This document shows, piece after piece, positions 30,939 through 40,533 of a stretch of DNA of 48,848 nucleotides. Source of the stretch: Syntrophobacterales bacterium Delta_02 (GTDB lineage: Bacteria > Desulfobacterota > Syntrophorhabdia > Syntrophorhabdales > Syntrophorhabdaceae). Every line of letters begins with the position of its first letter. Position 1 is the stretch's first letter. The DNA lies in assembly GCA_001603955.1 (NCBI GenBank), contig LVAA01000021.1, positions 131,391-180,238 of the forward strand, given 5' to 3'. Below the pieces are notes generated by a model. It saw only the letters and a list, made by a program, of their open reading frames with translations. It had not been told where the DNA came from and did not search any database. Made by a program: the position numbers and the translations under genes.

Positions 30939-31586
30939 ATGTCACTTTTGTTCATCCAGTACTGGGATGTCATTCAGGGCAGGGAGAAGGAATATTCTGA
31001 TTACCTGAACAACAGGTATCTCGCGGAGATCACGACCCTGGGCCTTGTCCCGGTGGGAGGGTATTTCGTCGAGGTGGGTTTCGGTCCGAGGACGATAACC
31101 GCGTTCTCGTCGGAGAGCCTCGAGGACATTTCCAGGATCATAACCGGCAAGGAGTTCAGGGACCTTGCCCTGGGACTGCGAAAGTATGTAGCCAACTTCA
31201 ACAACACCGTGCTCGAGCCTGACGGCACGGTGAAACTGGGGCGGTATCCCGTTCAGAAGGGGGTCTATAAGTTCAACCAGTACTACGACCTGAAGCCTGA
31301 CATGAAGGAGAAGTACCAGGACTTCATCGTCAACGAATACCTGCCGGCAATGGCGAAGATCGACTACGTCACGGTAACGAACTGCTGGAACGTGGTGCTC
31401 GGCGGTTTCTGCGACATCATCCTCGAGATCACCTTCAAGGACCCCGAGGACATCGGGCACCTTCTCAAGAACAACGATATCCAGAGGATAACGCGCAGGC
31501 TGATCCGTGAGTTCGTGACGAACTACACCAACCGGATACAGAGAACAACGAAATGGTTCAGCGATCCTAGATGGTTCAGGCGGTAG
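30939..31586 (+). CDS. Duplicated-domain alpha/beta protein, paralog 2
   Basis: 215 residues, homologous along the whole length to the protein encoded at 22894-23538 (shared LVPVGGYFVEVGFGPR, FNQYYDLKP and a final DPRWF; roughly half of residues identical by eye). It has the same two-repeat build: residues 5-92 and 112-204. ATG 30939 follows AAAAAGGAGG. It stands alone between mlaA and the aminotransferase, whereas paralog 1 closes the molybdenum-hydroxylase operon. Probably a small-ligand-binding or redox accessory protein; function unknown. Confidence 0.75.
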   Translation: MSLLFIQYWDVIQGREKEYSDYLNNRYLAEITTLGLVPVGGYFVEVGFGPRTITAFSSESLEDISRIITGKEFRDLALGLRKYVANFNNTVLEPDGTVKLGRYPVQKGVYKFNQYYDLKPDMKEKYQDFIVNEYLPAMAKIDYVTVTNCWNVVLGGFCDIILEITFKDPEDIGHLLKNNDIQRITRRLIREFVTNYTNRIQRTTKWFSDPRWFRR

Positions 31587-31761
31587 ATCCTTCGGTGCAA
31601 TATCGGGGAAGGTTGCTCCATCCTCTGTTTACGACGGCCGCTGCCTTTCAAAAGAGACGGGAAAAATGGTAGAGTGAGGCAGTGAACGTCCGGGGTGGTG
31701 CCCTGCGCGGAAGGGAGCGCGGGTCTATCGTGCAGACGTTTGCCGATAACGGAGACGGAAG

Positions 31762-32913
31762 ATGAGATATGATTTTGATAGGGTTGTCGAGCGAAAGGGT
31801 ACGGACAGCATTAAATGGAGACGATACGGCGGCGAGGTCCTGCCCCTGTGGGTGGCCGACATGGACTTTGTTTCCCCCGAGCCGGTCGTCCGCGCCCTGC
31901 ACGAGCGGGTGGACCACCGCGTCTTTGGATACGGAGGGGCGACGGAGGAGTTCGTGGAGGTCGTCCGGGAGAGGCTGAACAGGCTCTATGGATGGGACGT
32001 TCCGGGAGAGGAGATCCTCCTTGTCCCCGGGGTGGTAACGGGGCTTAATCTCGCCTTCATCCTTTTCGCGGAGCCGGGGGAGGCCGTTCTCGTCCAGCCG
32101 CCGGTCTATTCGCACTTCATTGCCGACCCCATGAACCGTGGACGCGCGGTCATCGATCCTCCGCTGGTGAAGAAGGGGGGCACATACGAGATCGATTTCG
32201 ACGCCTTCGAGGAGGCGATCACGGAAAGGACACGGATCTTTGTCCTGTGCAACCCCCATAACCCCGTCGGCCGGGTTTTCAGAAAGGACGAGCTGGAAAG
32301 ACTTGCCGATATCTGCCTGCGCCGGGAGATCCTTATCTGTTCCGACGAGATCCACTGCGACCTTCTGTTCCCCGGCAACCGGCACATACCCATCGCCACC
32401 CTGGGCAATGAGGTGGCGGACCGTACCATAACCTTCATGTCGCCGAGCAAGACATTCAACCTGGCGGGCCTGAAGTGCTCCTTTGCGGTGATCAGGGACC
32501 CGGTATTGAGGAAGACCTGGCTGAAGGGCAGCGAAGGCCTTATCCCCCACGTGAACCTCCTGGGGGTCACCGCGGGCCTCGCCGCCTACAGGGACGGCCG
32601 GGAGTGGCTCACCCAGTGCCTTGCCTACCTCGAGGGCAACAAGGGTTTCCTGGAGCGCTTCCTGGTCGAGAAATTGCCCTCCCTTAGCATGACCCCCATG
32701 GAAGCTACGTATCTGGCCTGGCTCGATTGCAGGAGCTCGGGAATACCGGGGAATCCTTCCCGCTTCTTTCTTCGGAAGGGAAGGGTGGCCCTCAACGACG
32801 GGCTGGAGTACGGGAGAGGGGGAGAGGGGTTTGCCAGGCTCAACTTTGCATGTCCGAGAGAGACCCTCACCGAGGCCCTCGAGCGGATGGCGCATGCCAT
32901 GGAAGAGTTGTGA
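31762..32913 (+). CDS. PLP aminotransferase, MalY/PatB (cystathionine beta-lyase) type
   Basis: 383 residues, fold-type I PLP enzyme. It opens with the MalY/PatB pattern MRYDFDRVVERKGTDSIKWR followed by LPLWVADMDF. Further motifs are NPHNPVGRVF, the SDEIHCDL segment with the Asp that binds the pyridine nitrogen, and the Schiff-base Lys230 in SPSKTFN. The family cleaves cystathionine or cysteine-S-conjugates (C-S beta-lyase) and some members are transaminases. ATG 31762 has GGAGACGGAAG upstream. Isolated gene with no clear operon partner. Confidence 0.88.
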   Translation: MRYDFDRVVERKGTDSIKWRRYGGEVLPLWVADMDFVSPEPVVRALHERVDHRVFGYGGATEEFVEVVRERLNRLYGWDVPGEEILLVPGVVTGLNLAFILFAEPGEAVLVQPPVYSHFIADPMNRGRAVIDPPLVKKGGTYEIDFDAFEEAITERTRIFVLCNPHNPVGRVFRKDELERLADICLRREILICSDEIHCDLLFPGNRHIPIATLGNEVADRTITFMSPSKTFNLAGLKCSFAVIRDPVLRKTWLKGSEGLIPHVNLLGVTAGLAAYRDGREWLTQCLAYLEGNKGFLERFLVEKLPSLSMTPMEATYLAWLDCRSSGIPGNPSRFFLRKGRVALNDGLEYGRGGEGFARLNFACPRETLTEALERMAHAMEEL

Positions 32914-32940
32914 CCCCGAAGGAGGATGGTGCTTGAAACC

Positions 32941-33870
32941 TCACGAAAGCCGCATCTTCCTGATGATCCGGCCGCTTGTCACGTCATAGAACCATATTGC
33001 GATGAGGTCCATGTACAGGTAATGATATCTGGCGAGATAGACGCCTGGTCTCTCTGCCGTCGTTTTTCGGCTGATCTCCTCGTGTGAGGTGTACGGCGCG
33101 GCGAGCCTGCCGACGAGAAGCGCCATGATACCTCCCTCGATGCGCCCCGTTTCCCCGGCGGTCATTCGCACCACCACCTCGATCCTTTTGTCTTCGAGTT
33201 CCCTGTCGGGCTCCGGTGGTCTTCTGCCGTCGTCCCCCCGTACATGCGGCGCCGCGGTCCTCTGTATCGGAAGGGCCCGCGCGTTGACCGCCACCACCGC
33301 GTATTCACTGAACTTTGTCTCTTCGATGGTCACCCGGGTGCCGTCCTGCCTGGTTATGGTATACCTGTTATCGAGCTGGGGCAGGTGCCTGACGACGAAC
33401 GCCTTTTTCGAGGTATCCTTGAGGCCTGCCTCGAATACCGCGGACAGCCGGCAGCTCATGTGGATGAGCCCGTCCTTCTCGTCACGGCGGACCTCGGCGG
33501 GGGTGACCCTCACGGCATACATGCTGTCAAAATCCAGGGAACCCATGAGAGGAAGGGATATTTTCAGCGCCATCCTGGCCTTGTGCGCATCTTCCGTCTC
33601 CTGCGGTTCCCTCAGCGCTCTTTGTTTCCTCATTTCGATGCTGCTGTAAAGGATCTCCGGATTGTGCCCCGTGTACATGGGGGGAAGCCTGTCCGCGTCC
33701 GGGTTGAAGGACCTTGTGTCATAAACGGTGGAGAGAAAGGCGCTTCCCGGCTTACCCGGTCCGCGTTCTCCACCCGGCCCTCCCTTGCCCGGTCCGAAGC
33801 AGCCGGTAAAGAGAACGCAGAATGCAAGCAAGACAGCTACGGAAGAGCAACTCCTCCGATGATATCCCAT
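32941..33870 (-). CDS. Lipoprotein of unknown function
   Basis: 309 residues. ATG 33870 follows AGGGGAG and gives a lipoprotein signal ending LFTGC (Cys24), then a Gly/Pro-rich linker. The remainder is mixed alpha/beta, with ISLPLMGSLDFDSMYAVRVTPAEV and VVVRMTAGETGRIEGGIMALLVGRLAAPY. No family recognised. Reading upstream in this frame goes through repeat sequence and is not coding. It lies downstream of the ABC exporter operon on the same strand, separated by repeat A4, and is convergent with the aminotransferase gene. Confidence 0.7.
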   Translation of the reverse strand: MGYHRRSCSSVAVLLAFCVLFTGCFGPGKGGPGGERGPGKPGSAFLSTVYDTRSFNPDADRLPPMYTGHNPEILYSSIEMRKQRALREPQETEDAHKARMALKISLPLMGSLDFDSMYAVRVTPAEVRRDEKDGLIHMSCRLSAVFEAGLKDTSKKAFVVRHLPQLDNRYTITRQDGTRVTIEETKFSEYAVVAVNARALPIQRTAAPHVRGDDGRRPPEPDRELEDKRIEVVVRMTAGETGRIEGGIMALLVGRLAAPYTSHEEISRKTTAERPGVYLARYHYLYMDLIAIWFYDVTSGRIIRKMRLS

Positions 33871-33984
33871 GATCTCCCCTTCATCGTTTTGCCTATCATT
33901 CTGGTATCGGGACACGCCGATTGTCAACATCAAAAGAACGTTAACCCACCCGTCCGGGTCCTGTTCGGCATACCTCTGGAAGGT

Positions 33985-34031
33985 ACAAACCCTCAAGCGG
34001 TTCAAGCCATTCAAGCGGTTCAAGCCGTCTT
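33985..34031. repeat. TTGAACCGC-family repeat, one-sided copy A4
   Basis: Four or five tandem nonamers (CTCAAGCGGTTCAAGCCATTCAAGCGG-like, read on the plus strand), ending directly at the stop codon of the second ABC permease gene. A possible remnant of the other end is AAAAGAACGTTAAC near 33930. Confidence 0.7.
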
Positions 34032-35153
34032 TCATCCCAAACGCTTCTTGAACCTCAGTGAGCTCGTGGCGACGACGGATGCTCCGAGTATGAAAAGGGC
34101 CGCGAACTGGGGCCAGAGGATGGTCATGCCGTTGCCTTTCAGGAAGATACCGCGGATGATGACGAGGAAATACCGGAGGGGATTGAGGTAGGTGATGAAC
34201 TGGACGGCCCGGGGCATGTTCTCTATGGGGAACATGAGGCCCGACAGGAGGATCGCCGGGGCGAAGAAGAGGAACGTCGCCATCATCGCCTGCTGCTGGG
34301 TCCGGGAGATGGTGGAGATGAAAAGGCCGAACCCGAGGACGGAGAGGAGATAAACGGCGGTCGCAAGAACGAGAAGAGGGATGGAGCCCCGTATGGGGAC
34401 GTCGAACCAGACCACGCCGACGACGGTAACGAGAAACATGTCAAAGAACCCGATGGCGGCGAATGGTATTGTCTTTCCGAGAATGAGCTCGGCGGGGCGG
34501 ATGGGTGTGACCATGAGTTGCTCCATGGTGCCGATCTCCCGTTCCCGGACGATGGCCATGGATGTGAGCAGGAGACACACGAGAAGGACCATGATGGCGA
34601 TGACGCCGGGCACGTTGTAGTTCTTGCTCCTCAGGTCCGCGTTGTACCACGCGCGGGATCGCACGTCGAGGGAACGCGGTGTCCGCGAGGTCATCCGTGT
34701 CGCGATGTCCCCGTTGTACCGGGAAAGGATGGCGCCGGCATATCCCGCCGCGACAAGGGCGGTGTTCGAATCCGCACCGTCGACGAGTATCTGGACGGAG
34801 GCGGCGCGGCGTGCCTCGAGGTCGGACGTGAAGCCGCGGTCGAAATTAAGGACGACGGTTACCTTACCCCGGTCGAGAAGGTTCCTGACCTCTTCGTCGG
34901 ATGCGGCGAAACGGACGATCCTGAAGTATCCCGATGCCTCGAAGCGCCGCGCGATCTCGCGGGTGACCGACGTCTTGTCGAGGTCCTGGACGGCCATGTG
35001 GATATTCGTGACATCCATGGTCACGGCGTAGCCGAAGATGATGAGCTGAAGGACGGGGGTCAGGAAGATGATGGGTTTCATCTTCCTGTCGCGGAATATC
35101 TGGATGAATTCCTTGACGATCATGTGCCTTATGCGCCGGAGCGTTTCTCTCAT
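34032..35153 (-). CDS. ABC-2 type permease, YbhR-like
   Basis: 373 residues with one N-terminal membrane helix, a large extracytoplasmic domain (about 45-175) and five C-terminal helices, the ABC2_membrane_3/YhhJ-YbhR layout. Typical motifs are KEFIQIFRDRKMKP at the start and REREIGTMEQLMVTPIRPAELILGK. It works with the neighbouring permease as a heterodimer, driven by the two ATPases of the operon, to export drugs or amphiphilic compounds through HlyD- and TolC-type partners. Last gene of the exporter operon; its stop codon abuts repeat A4. Confidence 0.88.
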   Translation of the reverse strand: MRETLRRIRHMIVKEFIQIFRDRKMKPIIFLTPVLQLIIFGYAVTMDVTNIHMAVQDLDKTSVTREIARRFEASGYFRIVRFAASDEEVRNLLDRGKVTVVLNFDRGFTSDLEARRAASVQILVDGADSNTALVAAGYAGAILSRYNGDIATRMTSRTPRSLDVRSRAWYNADLRSKNYNVPGVIAIMVLLVCLLLTSMAIVREREIGTMEQLMVTPIRPAELILGKTIPFAAIGFFDMFLVTVVGVVWFDVPIRGSIPLLVLATAVYLLSVLGFGLFISTISRTQQQAMMATFLFFAPAILLSGLMFPIENMPRAVQFITYLNPLRYFLVIIRGIFLKGNGMTILWPQFAALFILGASVVATSSLRFKKRLG

Positions 35154-35154
35154 G

Positions 35155-36267
35155 TCAGGCCACCCTCTTCTTGAACCTCTTCACTGCCACGGTGAAGACG
35201 ATGACCCCGAAAAGCGCGAGAAGACCCATCTCGGTAAGGAGCATCCCGGCGGTGTTGGCCTTGAGGAATATCCCCTTGATGGCCGAAACAAAATACCGTG
35301 CCGGTACGAGATAGGTGATGGCCTGCAGGGGTACAGGCATGTTCATAATGGAGAACATGAACCCCGACAGGAGGAGCGCCGGCAGGTAGGACGAGATGAC
35401 GGCGGCCTGGCTTGCCGCCAGCTGCGACTTTGTCACAATGGATATGAGGATGCCAAGGCTCAGTCCCCCGAAAAGGAAAAGGGAGGATATGAAGAGGAGG
35501 AGGAAGACGCTCCCCTTGAGGGGTACCCCGAAGAGGGCGACGACGATCACGATGGACATGACGGTGTCGATGATGCCGATGGCGAAATAGGGGACCATCT
35601 TGCCTACGACGAGCTCCGCCGGCTTCACCGGGGTCGAGATGATCTGCTCCATCGTCCCGCGCTCCCATTCCCTGGCGATGGTGAGGGAGGTGAGGAGGGC
35701 GGCGATGATGGCCATGATGACGGCGATGAGCCCCGGGACGATGAAGTTGCGTGACTTGAGCTCCGGGTTGTACCAGACGCGGGGACGGATGTCGATGGCG
35801 GGCTCAAGCGAGGCAAGCCCGGCATGCCGCGCGGCAAGCTCGAGGGCGCCGGTCAGGTATCCCAGGGCGATGGTGGCGGTGTTGGAGTCGCTGCCGTCGA
35901 CGATGACCTGGATCTGAGGTTCACCCCCTGTGCGGGCGTATCTCGAAAAGTCCTCCGGTATGGAGAGCGCCACCCGCGCGCTGCCCTCGTCCAGGGCCCT
36001 GTCTATGAGCTTCGGGTCCTTCACGTAGGCGACGACGGTGAAGTAGCCCGACGCCTCGAGGCCGCGGACGATCTCTCTCGACAGGCTCGAGGCATCCCTG
36101 TCGTAGACCACGGTCGTCAACCGGTCGACGTCCACCGTGATGGCGTACCCGAAGATGAAGAGCAGCATGACGGGCATGAGGAAGGCGAGCGCAAGGCTTA
36201 AAGGGTCCCGCCGGATCTGGATCGTTTCTTTCCTGGCTATGGCCAGCACGCGGTTCGGGTTCATCAT
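35155..36267 (-). CDS. ABC-2 type permease, YbhS-like
   Basis: 370 residues with the same layout as the following permease: RKETIQIRRDPLSLALAFLMP at the N-terminus, a soluble insert, then REWERGTMEQIISTPVKPAELVVGK and further helices. The two share about a third of residues by eye. The start overlaps the stop of the second ATPase gene, and the next permease starts one base past this stop. Together the two form the membrane channel of a YbhGFSR-type exporter. Confidence 0.88.
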   Translation of the reverse strand: MMNPNRVLAIARKETIQIRRDPLSLALAFLMPVMLLFIFGYAITVDVDRLTTVVYDRDASSLSREIVRGLEASGYFTVVAYVKDPKLIDRALDEGSARVALSIPEDFSRYARTGGEPQIQVIVDGSDSNTATIALGYLTGALELAARHAGLASLEPAIDIRPRVWYNPELKSRNFIVPGLIAVIMAIIAALLTSLTIAREWERGTMEQIISTPVKPAELVVGKMVPYFAIGIIDTVMSIVIVVALFGVPLKGSVFLLLFISSLFLFGGLSLGILISIVTKSQLAASQAAVISSYLPALLLSGFMFSIMNMPVPLQAITYLVPARYFVSAIKGIFLKANTAGMLLTEMGLLALFGVIVFTVAVKRFKKRVA

Positions 36268-37202
36268 GAGGACGCCTCGATAAGGGATACGAAGACGTCC
36301 TCGAGGGAAGGGCGCACCGCGGTGATGCCGGAGACGGCTATGCCGGCGCTCTCGAGGGTAGAGCGGATGGCAGGGATCGCCGTCGCGTCGTCGTCGACGG
36401 TGGCGTGGATGACGTTGCCGAAAAGGGCGACATCGAAACCTTTCCCGGCGAGGACATCGAGGGTTTCCACGACGGCATCCACGGAGACCTCCAGGACCTT
36501 CCTGTGCATGTGCTCCTTTTTCATGACGTCCGGTCGGCCCTCGGCGACGATCCTGCCCCTGTAGATCAGGGCGAGGCGGTCGCAGTATTCGGCCTCGTCG
36601 AGGTAATGGGTGGTCACGAAGACCGTCGTCCCCCGCGAGGACATCTCGTAGATGAGGTTCCAGAACCGGCGGCGGGAGATGGGGTCGACGCCGGACGTGG
36701 GCTCATCGAGGAATATGATGGGCGGTTCGTGGATGACGGCGCACCCCAGTGCGAGACGCTGCTTGAAACCGCTTGCCATGGTACGCGTGATGGCCTTGCG
36801 CTTGTCGCTGATACCCGCCATCTCGAGGACCCATTCCTTGCGCTCTTTCTTTTTCGCGTTGGTGACCCCGTAGATGCCGCTGAAAAAATCGATGTTCTCC
36901 CCGACGGTGAGGTCGTCATAGAGGGAGAAACGCTGGGACATGTAGCCGATATTCTTCTTTATCTCCTCGGACTGCCTCATGATGTCGAAACCGCCGACGG
37001 TACCCGATCCCGCGGAAGGAAGGAGAAGCCCGCAAAGCATGCGTATGGTCGTCGACTTCCCGGCGCCGTTGGGCCCCAGGAACCCGAAGACCTCTCCCCG
37101 GGCGACGGTGAGATCGATGCCGTCAACGGCACGGAAATTACCGAAGGTCTTCGTGAGTCCGCTCACGGAAACGGCGGTGTCCTGTCCCTGTGCTGCCGTC
37201 AT
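36264..37202 (-). CDS. ABC transporter ATPase, second half of YbhF-like pair
   Basis: 312 residues. Walker A GPNGAGKST and Walker B IFLDEPTSGVDP are intact, but the signature reads ASGFKQRLALGCAV rather than LSGGQ. That degenerate form is usual for one of the two nucleotide-binding domains in YbhF/RbbA-type transporters, so a heterodimer with the partner ATPase is expected. In E. coli both domains are fused in YbhF; here they are separate genes, nine bases apart. Confidence 0.88.
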   Translation of the reverse strand: MTAAQGQDTAVSVSGLTKTFGNFRAVDGIDLTVARGEVFGFLGPNGAGKSTTIRMLCGLLLPSAGSGTVGGFDIMRQSEEIKKNIGYMSQRFSLYDDLTVGENIDFFSGIYGVTNAKKKERKEWVLEMAGISDKRKAITRTMASGFKQRLALGCAVIHEPPIIFLDEPTSGVDPISRRRFWNLIYEMSSRGTTVFVTTHYLDEAEYCDRLALIYRGRIVAEGRPDVMKKEHMHRKVLEVSVDAVVETLDVLAGKGFDVALFGNVIHATVDDDATAIPAIRSTLESAGIAVSGITAVRPSLEDVFVSLIEASS

Positions 37203-37211
37203 GCCTTCACC

Positions 37212-38156
37212 TTAGTTCCTGCCGACGTCCCGGGCACCGATCATGGCGAAGAAGACGTCCTCGATGGAGGGCGCTATCTCGCGGTACCCCCCGGCTGCGC
37301 AGCCCCTGTCCGACAAGAGCCCCATCACGGCCTCTATGTCGTCCCTGTCTCTCAATGCTACATGGAGCCTGTCGCCGTAAAGGCCGACCCCTGTCACCCT
37401 TTCATCGCTCTTGACGATCCCCATGGTCTCGTGGGCATTGTCGCACCACACCTCTATCATGGGCATGGCGTGCCGGGCCTTGATCGCCGCGGGGGTGTCC
37501 TTTTCGAGGAGCCTGCCTTCGTAGATGAGGCCGACTTCGGTACATCGCTCCGCCTCATCGAGGTAGGAGGTGGAGACGAAGATCGTTGTCCCCTCCTTGA
37601 GGAGCTCGTAGAGGATCTTCCAGAAGTCGCGGCGCGAAACAGGGTCGACGCCGTTCGTCGGCTCGTCGAGGAAGAGTATCTCCGGCGTGTGGATAAGGGC
37701 GCAGGCGAGGCCAAGCTTCTGTTTCATGCCGCCCGAGAGCTGCCCTGCGAGCCTGCCGGTGAAAGGGGTAAGACCGGAGAAGCCGAGGAGCCTGTCCATG
37801 CGCACCGGCCGCTCTGCCTTCGGCACGTCGTAGATGTCGGCGTAGAAGACCAGGTTCTCCATGACCGTGAGGTCTTCGTAGAGTCCGAAGCGCTGGGGCA
37901 TGTAGGCTATCTTTTCCTTGATCTTCTCGGAGGCCTTGTCTATGGGGTACGATGCCACCCAGGCGTTGCCGGAGGTGGGTTCCATGACGGCGGCGAGCAG
38001 CCTCATGAGCGTCGATTTCCCGGCGCCGTCAGGGCCGACGAGCCCGAAGAGCTCTCCCTTGCGGACCTCGAGGGTGATTCCGTCGAGGGCCCTCACGGTG
38101 CCGAAGCTCTTGCCGAGGGACTCCGTGCGTATCGCCAGGGTGTCTTCCGTCGTCAT
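37212..38156 (-). CDS. ABC transporter ATPase, first half of YbhF-like pair
   Basis: 314 residues with canonical motifs: Walker A GPDGAGKST, Q-loop in MPQRFGLY, signature LSGGMKQKLGLACAL, Walker B LFLDEPTNGVDP. The last 80 residues form the domain common to DrrA/YbhF-type ATPases. It probably provides the active ATP site of the heterodimeric exporter. The start overlaps the stop of the membrane-fusion gene. Confidence 0.9.
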   Translation of the reverse strand: MTTEDTLAIRTESLGKSFGTVRALDGITLEVRKGELFGLVGPDGAGKSTLMRLLAAVMEPTSGNAWVASYPIDKASEKIKEKIAYMPQRFGLYEDLTVMENLVFYADIYDVPKAERPVRMDRLLGFSGLTPFTGRLAGQLSGGMKQKLGLACALIHTPEILFLDEPTNGVDPVSRRDFWKILYELLKEGTTIFVSTSYLDEAERCTEVGLIYEGRLLEKDTPAAIKARHAMPMIEVWCDNAHETMGIVKSDERVTGVGLYGDRLHVALRDRDDIEAVMGLLSDRGCAAGGYREIAPSIEDVFFAMIGARDVGRN

Positions 38157-39145
38157 TTGAGAGAGATCCTCACGTCGGCGGGCATGCCGGGCTTGAGTTC
38201 CTGGTTCTTGTTCGTGACGGTGACCTTCACGCCAAAGACCAGCTTGACGCGCTCTTCCTGAGTCTGGACGTTCTTCGGAGTGAACTCGGCATCGGAGGAG
38301 ATGAATGTGACCGTGCCCTCGTAGGTCCTGTCCTTGTACGTATCAACGGTTATCCTGGCCTTCTGGCCGAGCTTGACGAGGGCGAGCTTGTCCTCTTTTA
38401 CATACACCTTGACCCAGGGGCGGTCGAGGTCACCCACGGTGAACACCGCCGCGCCGGGCTGGACGATCTCCCCGAGTTCGACGTTCTTCCTGAAGACTAC
38501 CCCCGATATGGGCGCATAGAGCCGGGTGTCGGCAAGCTTCTCTTCCGTGTTCGCAAGGAGGGCCTCAAGCTGCTTTACCCGAAGCTCGGCGGCCCTGATA
38601 TCCTCCCGTCGCGGGCCTTCCTCGACGAGACTCTGCTGCTGCCGGGCGCTCCTCAGCTGGCCGAGGCGCGTCTCGTAGGCGCTCTTTGCCGCGTCGAAGC
38701 GCGATGCTGATATGGCCCCGTTCTCATAGAGGGTCTCGGCGCGTTCGAAATCCTTGCGTGCCCTGACGAGCTCCGCCTCGAGGGATGCCGAATCAGCCCG
38801 GGCCTTTACGATCTCCTGGCGCCGCGAGCCCGCCTTCAGCTCCGCGAGCTTCACCCTCGCCTCCTCGAGGGCGGCGCGGTTCTGGTCGACAAGGGCCCTC
38901 ACGTCGCCGCTCGAGAGTTCGGCGATCAGATCGCCTTCCTTCACGCGGGCCCCTTCGTCGACCTTGAGAGCCGCGATCTTGCCGGCGACCTTGAAGCCCA
39001 CGTTGCATTCCGTCACTTCGACGTTGCCGGAGAGCTTCATGGTGCCATCGTTGCGTCCGCGGACAAAGTTCATGACGACTATGACGGCGACGATCACTGC
39101 GGCGGCGATGACCGCCAGGGGGATGACTTTCTTCTCGGGGATCAT
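38153..39145 (-). CDS. HlyD-family membrane fusion protein, YbhG-like
   Basis: 330 residues: an N-terminal membrane anchor (VIPLAVIAAAVIVAVIVVMNF), then the split lipoyl/barrel domain (SGNVEVTECNVGFKVAGKIA ... YAPISGVVFRKNVELGEIVQPG). Between the halves lies a coiled-coil hairpin of about 110 residues (AALEEARVKLAELKAGSRRQ...). The C-terminal beta domain has TYKDRTYEGTVTFIS. It bridges the inner-membrane ABC complex to the TolC-like protein encoded upstream and overlaps it by four bases. Confidence 0.9.
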   Translation of the reverse strand: MIPEKKVIPLAVIAAAVIVAVIVVMNFVRGRNDGTMKLSGNVEVTECNVGFKVAGKIAALKVDEGARVKEGDLIAELSSGDVRALVDQNRAALEEARVKLAELKAGSRRQEIVKARADSASLEAELVRARKDFERAETLYENGAISASRFDAAKSAYETRLGQLRSARQQQSLVEEGPRREDIRAAELRVKQLEALLANTEEKLADTRLYAPISGVVFRKNVELGEIVQPGAAVFTVGDLDRPWVKVYVKEDKLALVKLGQKARITVDTYKDRTYEGTVTFISSDAEFTPKNVQTQEERVKLVFGVKVTVTNKNQELKPGMPADVRISLK

Positions 39146-40533
39146 TTCATTTCCTCCGTCATGGGTCTTCCGGGGGCGGCGCCGGTTGTCAAGGGACCTT
39201 TACCTCCGGCTTCCGGCAGGTCCATCGTTCCCATCGCCTTGTTGAGGGATGCCACCGCAACGCGGCGGTCGAAGCGCGCCTGGCAGAGGTCGGCCCGGGA
39301 GCGGATAAGGGCGGACTCGGCGTTGATGACGTCGGTGCTCGTGTTGTCGCCCGACCTGTACCGGAGGTCTTCCACACGCGCCTGTTCTTTTGCTGAAACG
39401 ACGGCCTTCTGCGAAACGGCAATGCGTTCGTCGGCGTCGACGACGGAGGTCGCAGCCTCTTTGAGTTCCCGGGCTATCGCAAGGCGCAGGGCCCTCTGCT
39501 CCTCCTTCGCCTTCATAAGTTCCAGACGCTCGCGGTCGACCTCGGCCCCGATGCGCCCGAAATCGAAGATCGGCAGAAAGAGGCGCACGCCGAGACTCCA
39601 GTTCTCCTTGAAGGACATCCTGTCACCGGCTTTCCCGCCGTAATCGCCGGTCCCGTAGATATCGGGCAGCCTTTTCCCCCGCGCCGAGGCTACGCGCTCT
39701 TCGAGCATCTTGACCTTGCTTTGCGCCGCGTTGTAGTCCGGCCGGGCGGCAAGCGCACCCTCGAGGTCCGCCTTTGGGACGGAGCCGTTCATGGGTGGAG
39801 TATCGTCGAAGAGGATGACCGGGTCGCCGGGGTCGTCCATGCCTATGAGGGTCTTCAGGAGCTCCCTGGTGTTCGTGATGGCGTTCCTGGTCTGTATCTT
39901 TCTTTCAATGGCGGCCCCGAGTTCCGTGTCGGCCTTGAGGAGATCGAGCTTCGGTGCCGTGCCGGCCTTCAGAGCTAACTCTACGTCCCGCCGGTGCGAC
40001 TCGAGACCCTTTACCTGTGCTTCCGAGGCGCGAAGCAGTTCGTGGAGCTGGGCGAGTTTGTAGTAGACGGCGGTAACGTTATAGATGAGTTCATGAAGGT
40101 TCCGGGTATGGAAGTCACGGGCCATGGATGTCTTGAGTTCGGCAATGGTGACGCCCCTCATGAGGCGCCCGCCCTTGAAGAGGGGGACGGAAAAGGTGGC
40201 GAAGCCGTCATAGACGTTCTTCTCGAAGTCGGGCAGGTCGGTCGCCAGCATGGGCAGGCTGGTTATCACAATGGGTGTGAGAGGGGCGGGGTAGCGGTAG
40301 CGCGTGTATCCCCCGGTGAGGTCGATCCGGGGCATTCTGTCCGCCTGCGCGGCCCGTATGCCCTCGCCCTCTATCTCCACGTTACGTTGCGTCATCCTGA
40401 GGGCGGGGTTGTGCTTCACGGCGTAGGCAAGGAGCGAGGGAAGGGTGAAAGGCTCCTGTGCCGCGGCGGCGCCCGGGACAAGGACAATGACCGCGAGGGC
40501 CGAAACGATAAAGAGACGTGCGATCCATGTCAT
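39142..40533 (-). CDS. TolC-family outer-membrane efflux protein
   Basis: 463 residues with a signal peptide (cleavage near AAAAQE) and two outer-membrane-efflux repeats of mostly helical sequence. Motifs include LLAYAVKHNPALRMTQRNVE, AALAARPDYNAAQSKVKMLE and YRSGDNTSTDVINAESALIR. It forms the trimeric outer-membrane duct of the export system. Four-base overlaps with both neighbours show it is an integral part of the operon, unlike in E. coli where TolC is encoded elsewhere. Confidence 0.9.
   Translation of the reverse strand: MTWIARLFIVSALAVIVLVPGAAAAQEPFTLPSLLAYAVKHNPALRMTQRNVEIEGEGIRAAQADRMPRIDLTGGYTRYRYPAPLTPIVITSLPMLATDLPDFEKNVYDGFATFSVPLFKGGRLMRGVTIAELKTSMARDFHTRNLHELIYNVTAVYYKLAQLHELLRASEAQVKGLESHRRDVELALKAGTAPKLDLLKADTELGAAIERKIQTRNAITNTRELLKTLIGMDDPGDPVILFDDTPPMNGSVPKADLEGALAARPDYNAAQSKVKMLEERVASARGKRLPDIYGTGDYGGKAGDRMSFKENWSLGVRLFLPIFDFGRIGAEVDRERLELMKAKEEQRALRLAIARELKEAATSVVDADERIAVSQKAVVSAKEQARVEDLRYRSGDNTSTDVINAESALIRSRADLCQARFDRRVAVASLNKAMGTMDLPEAGGKGPLTTGAAPGRPMTEEMK

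Noticed and set aside
36405..38261. 618-codon plus-strand frame opposite the two ABC ATPase genes
   Set aside because: The composition (rich in Gly, Asp, Val, His) is that of a reverse-strand shadow, and the minus-strand ATPases show every expected motif.
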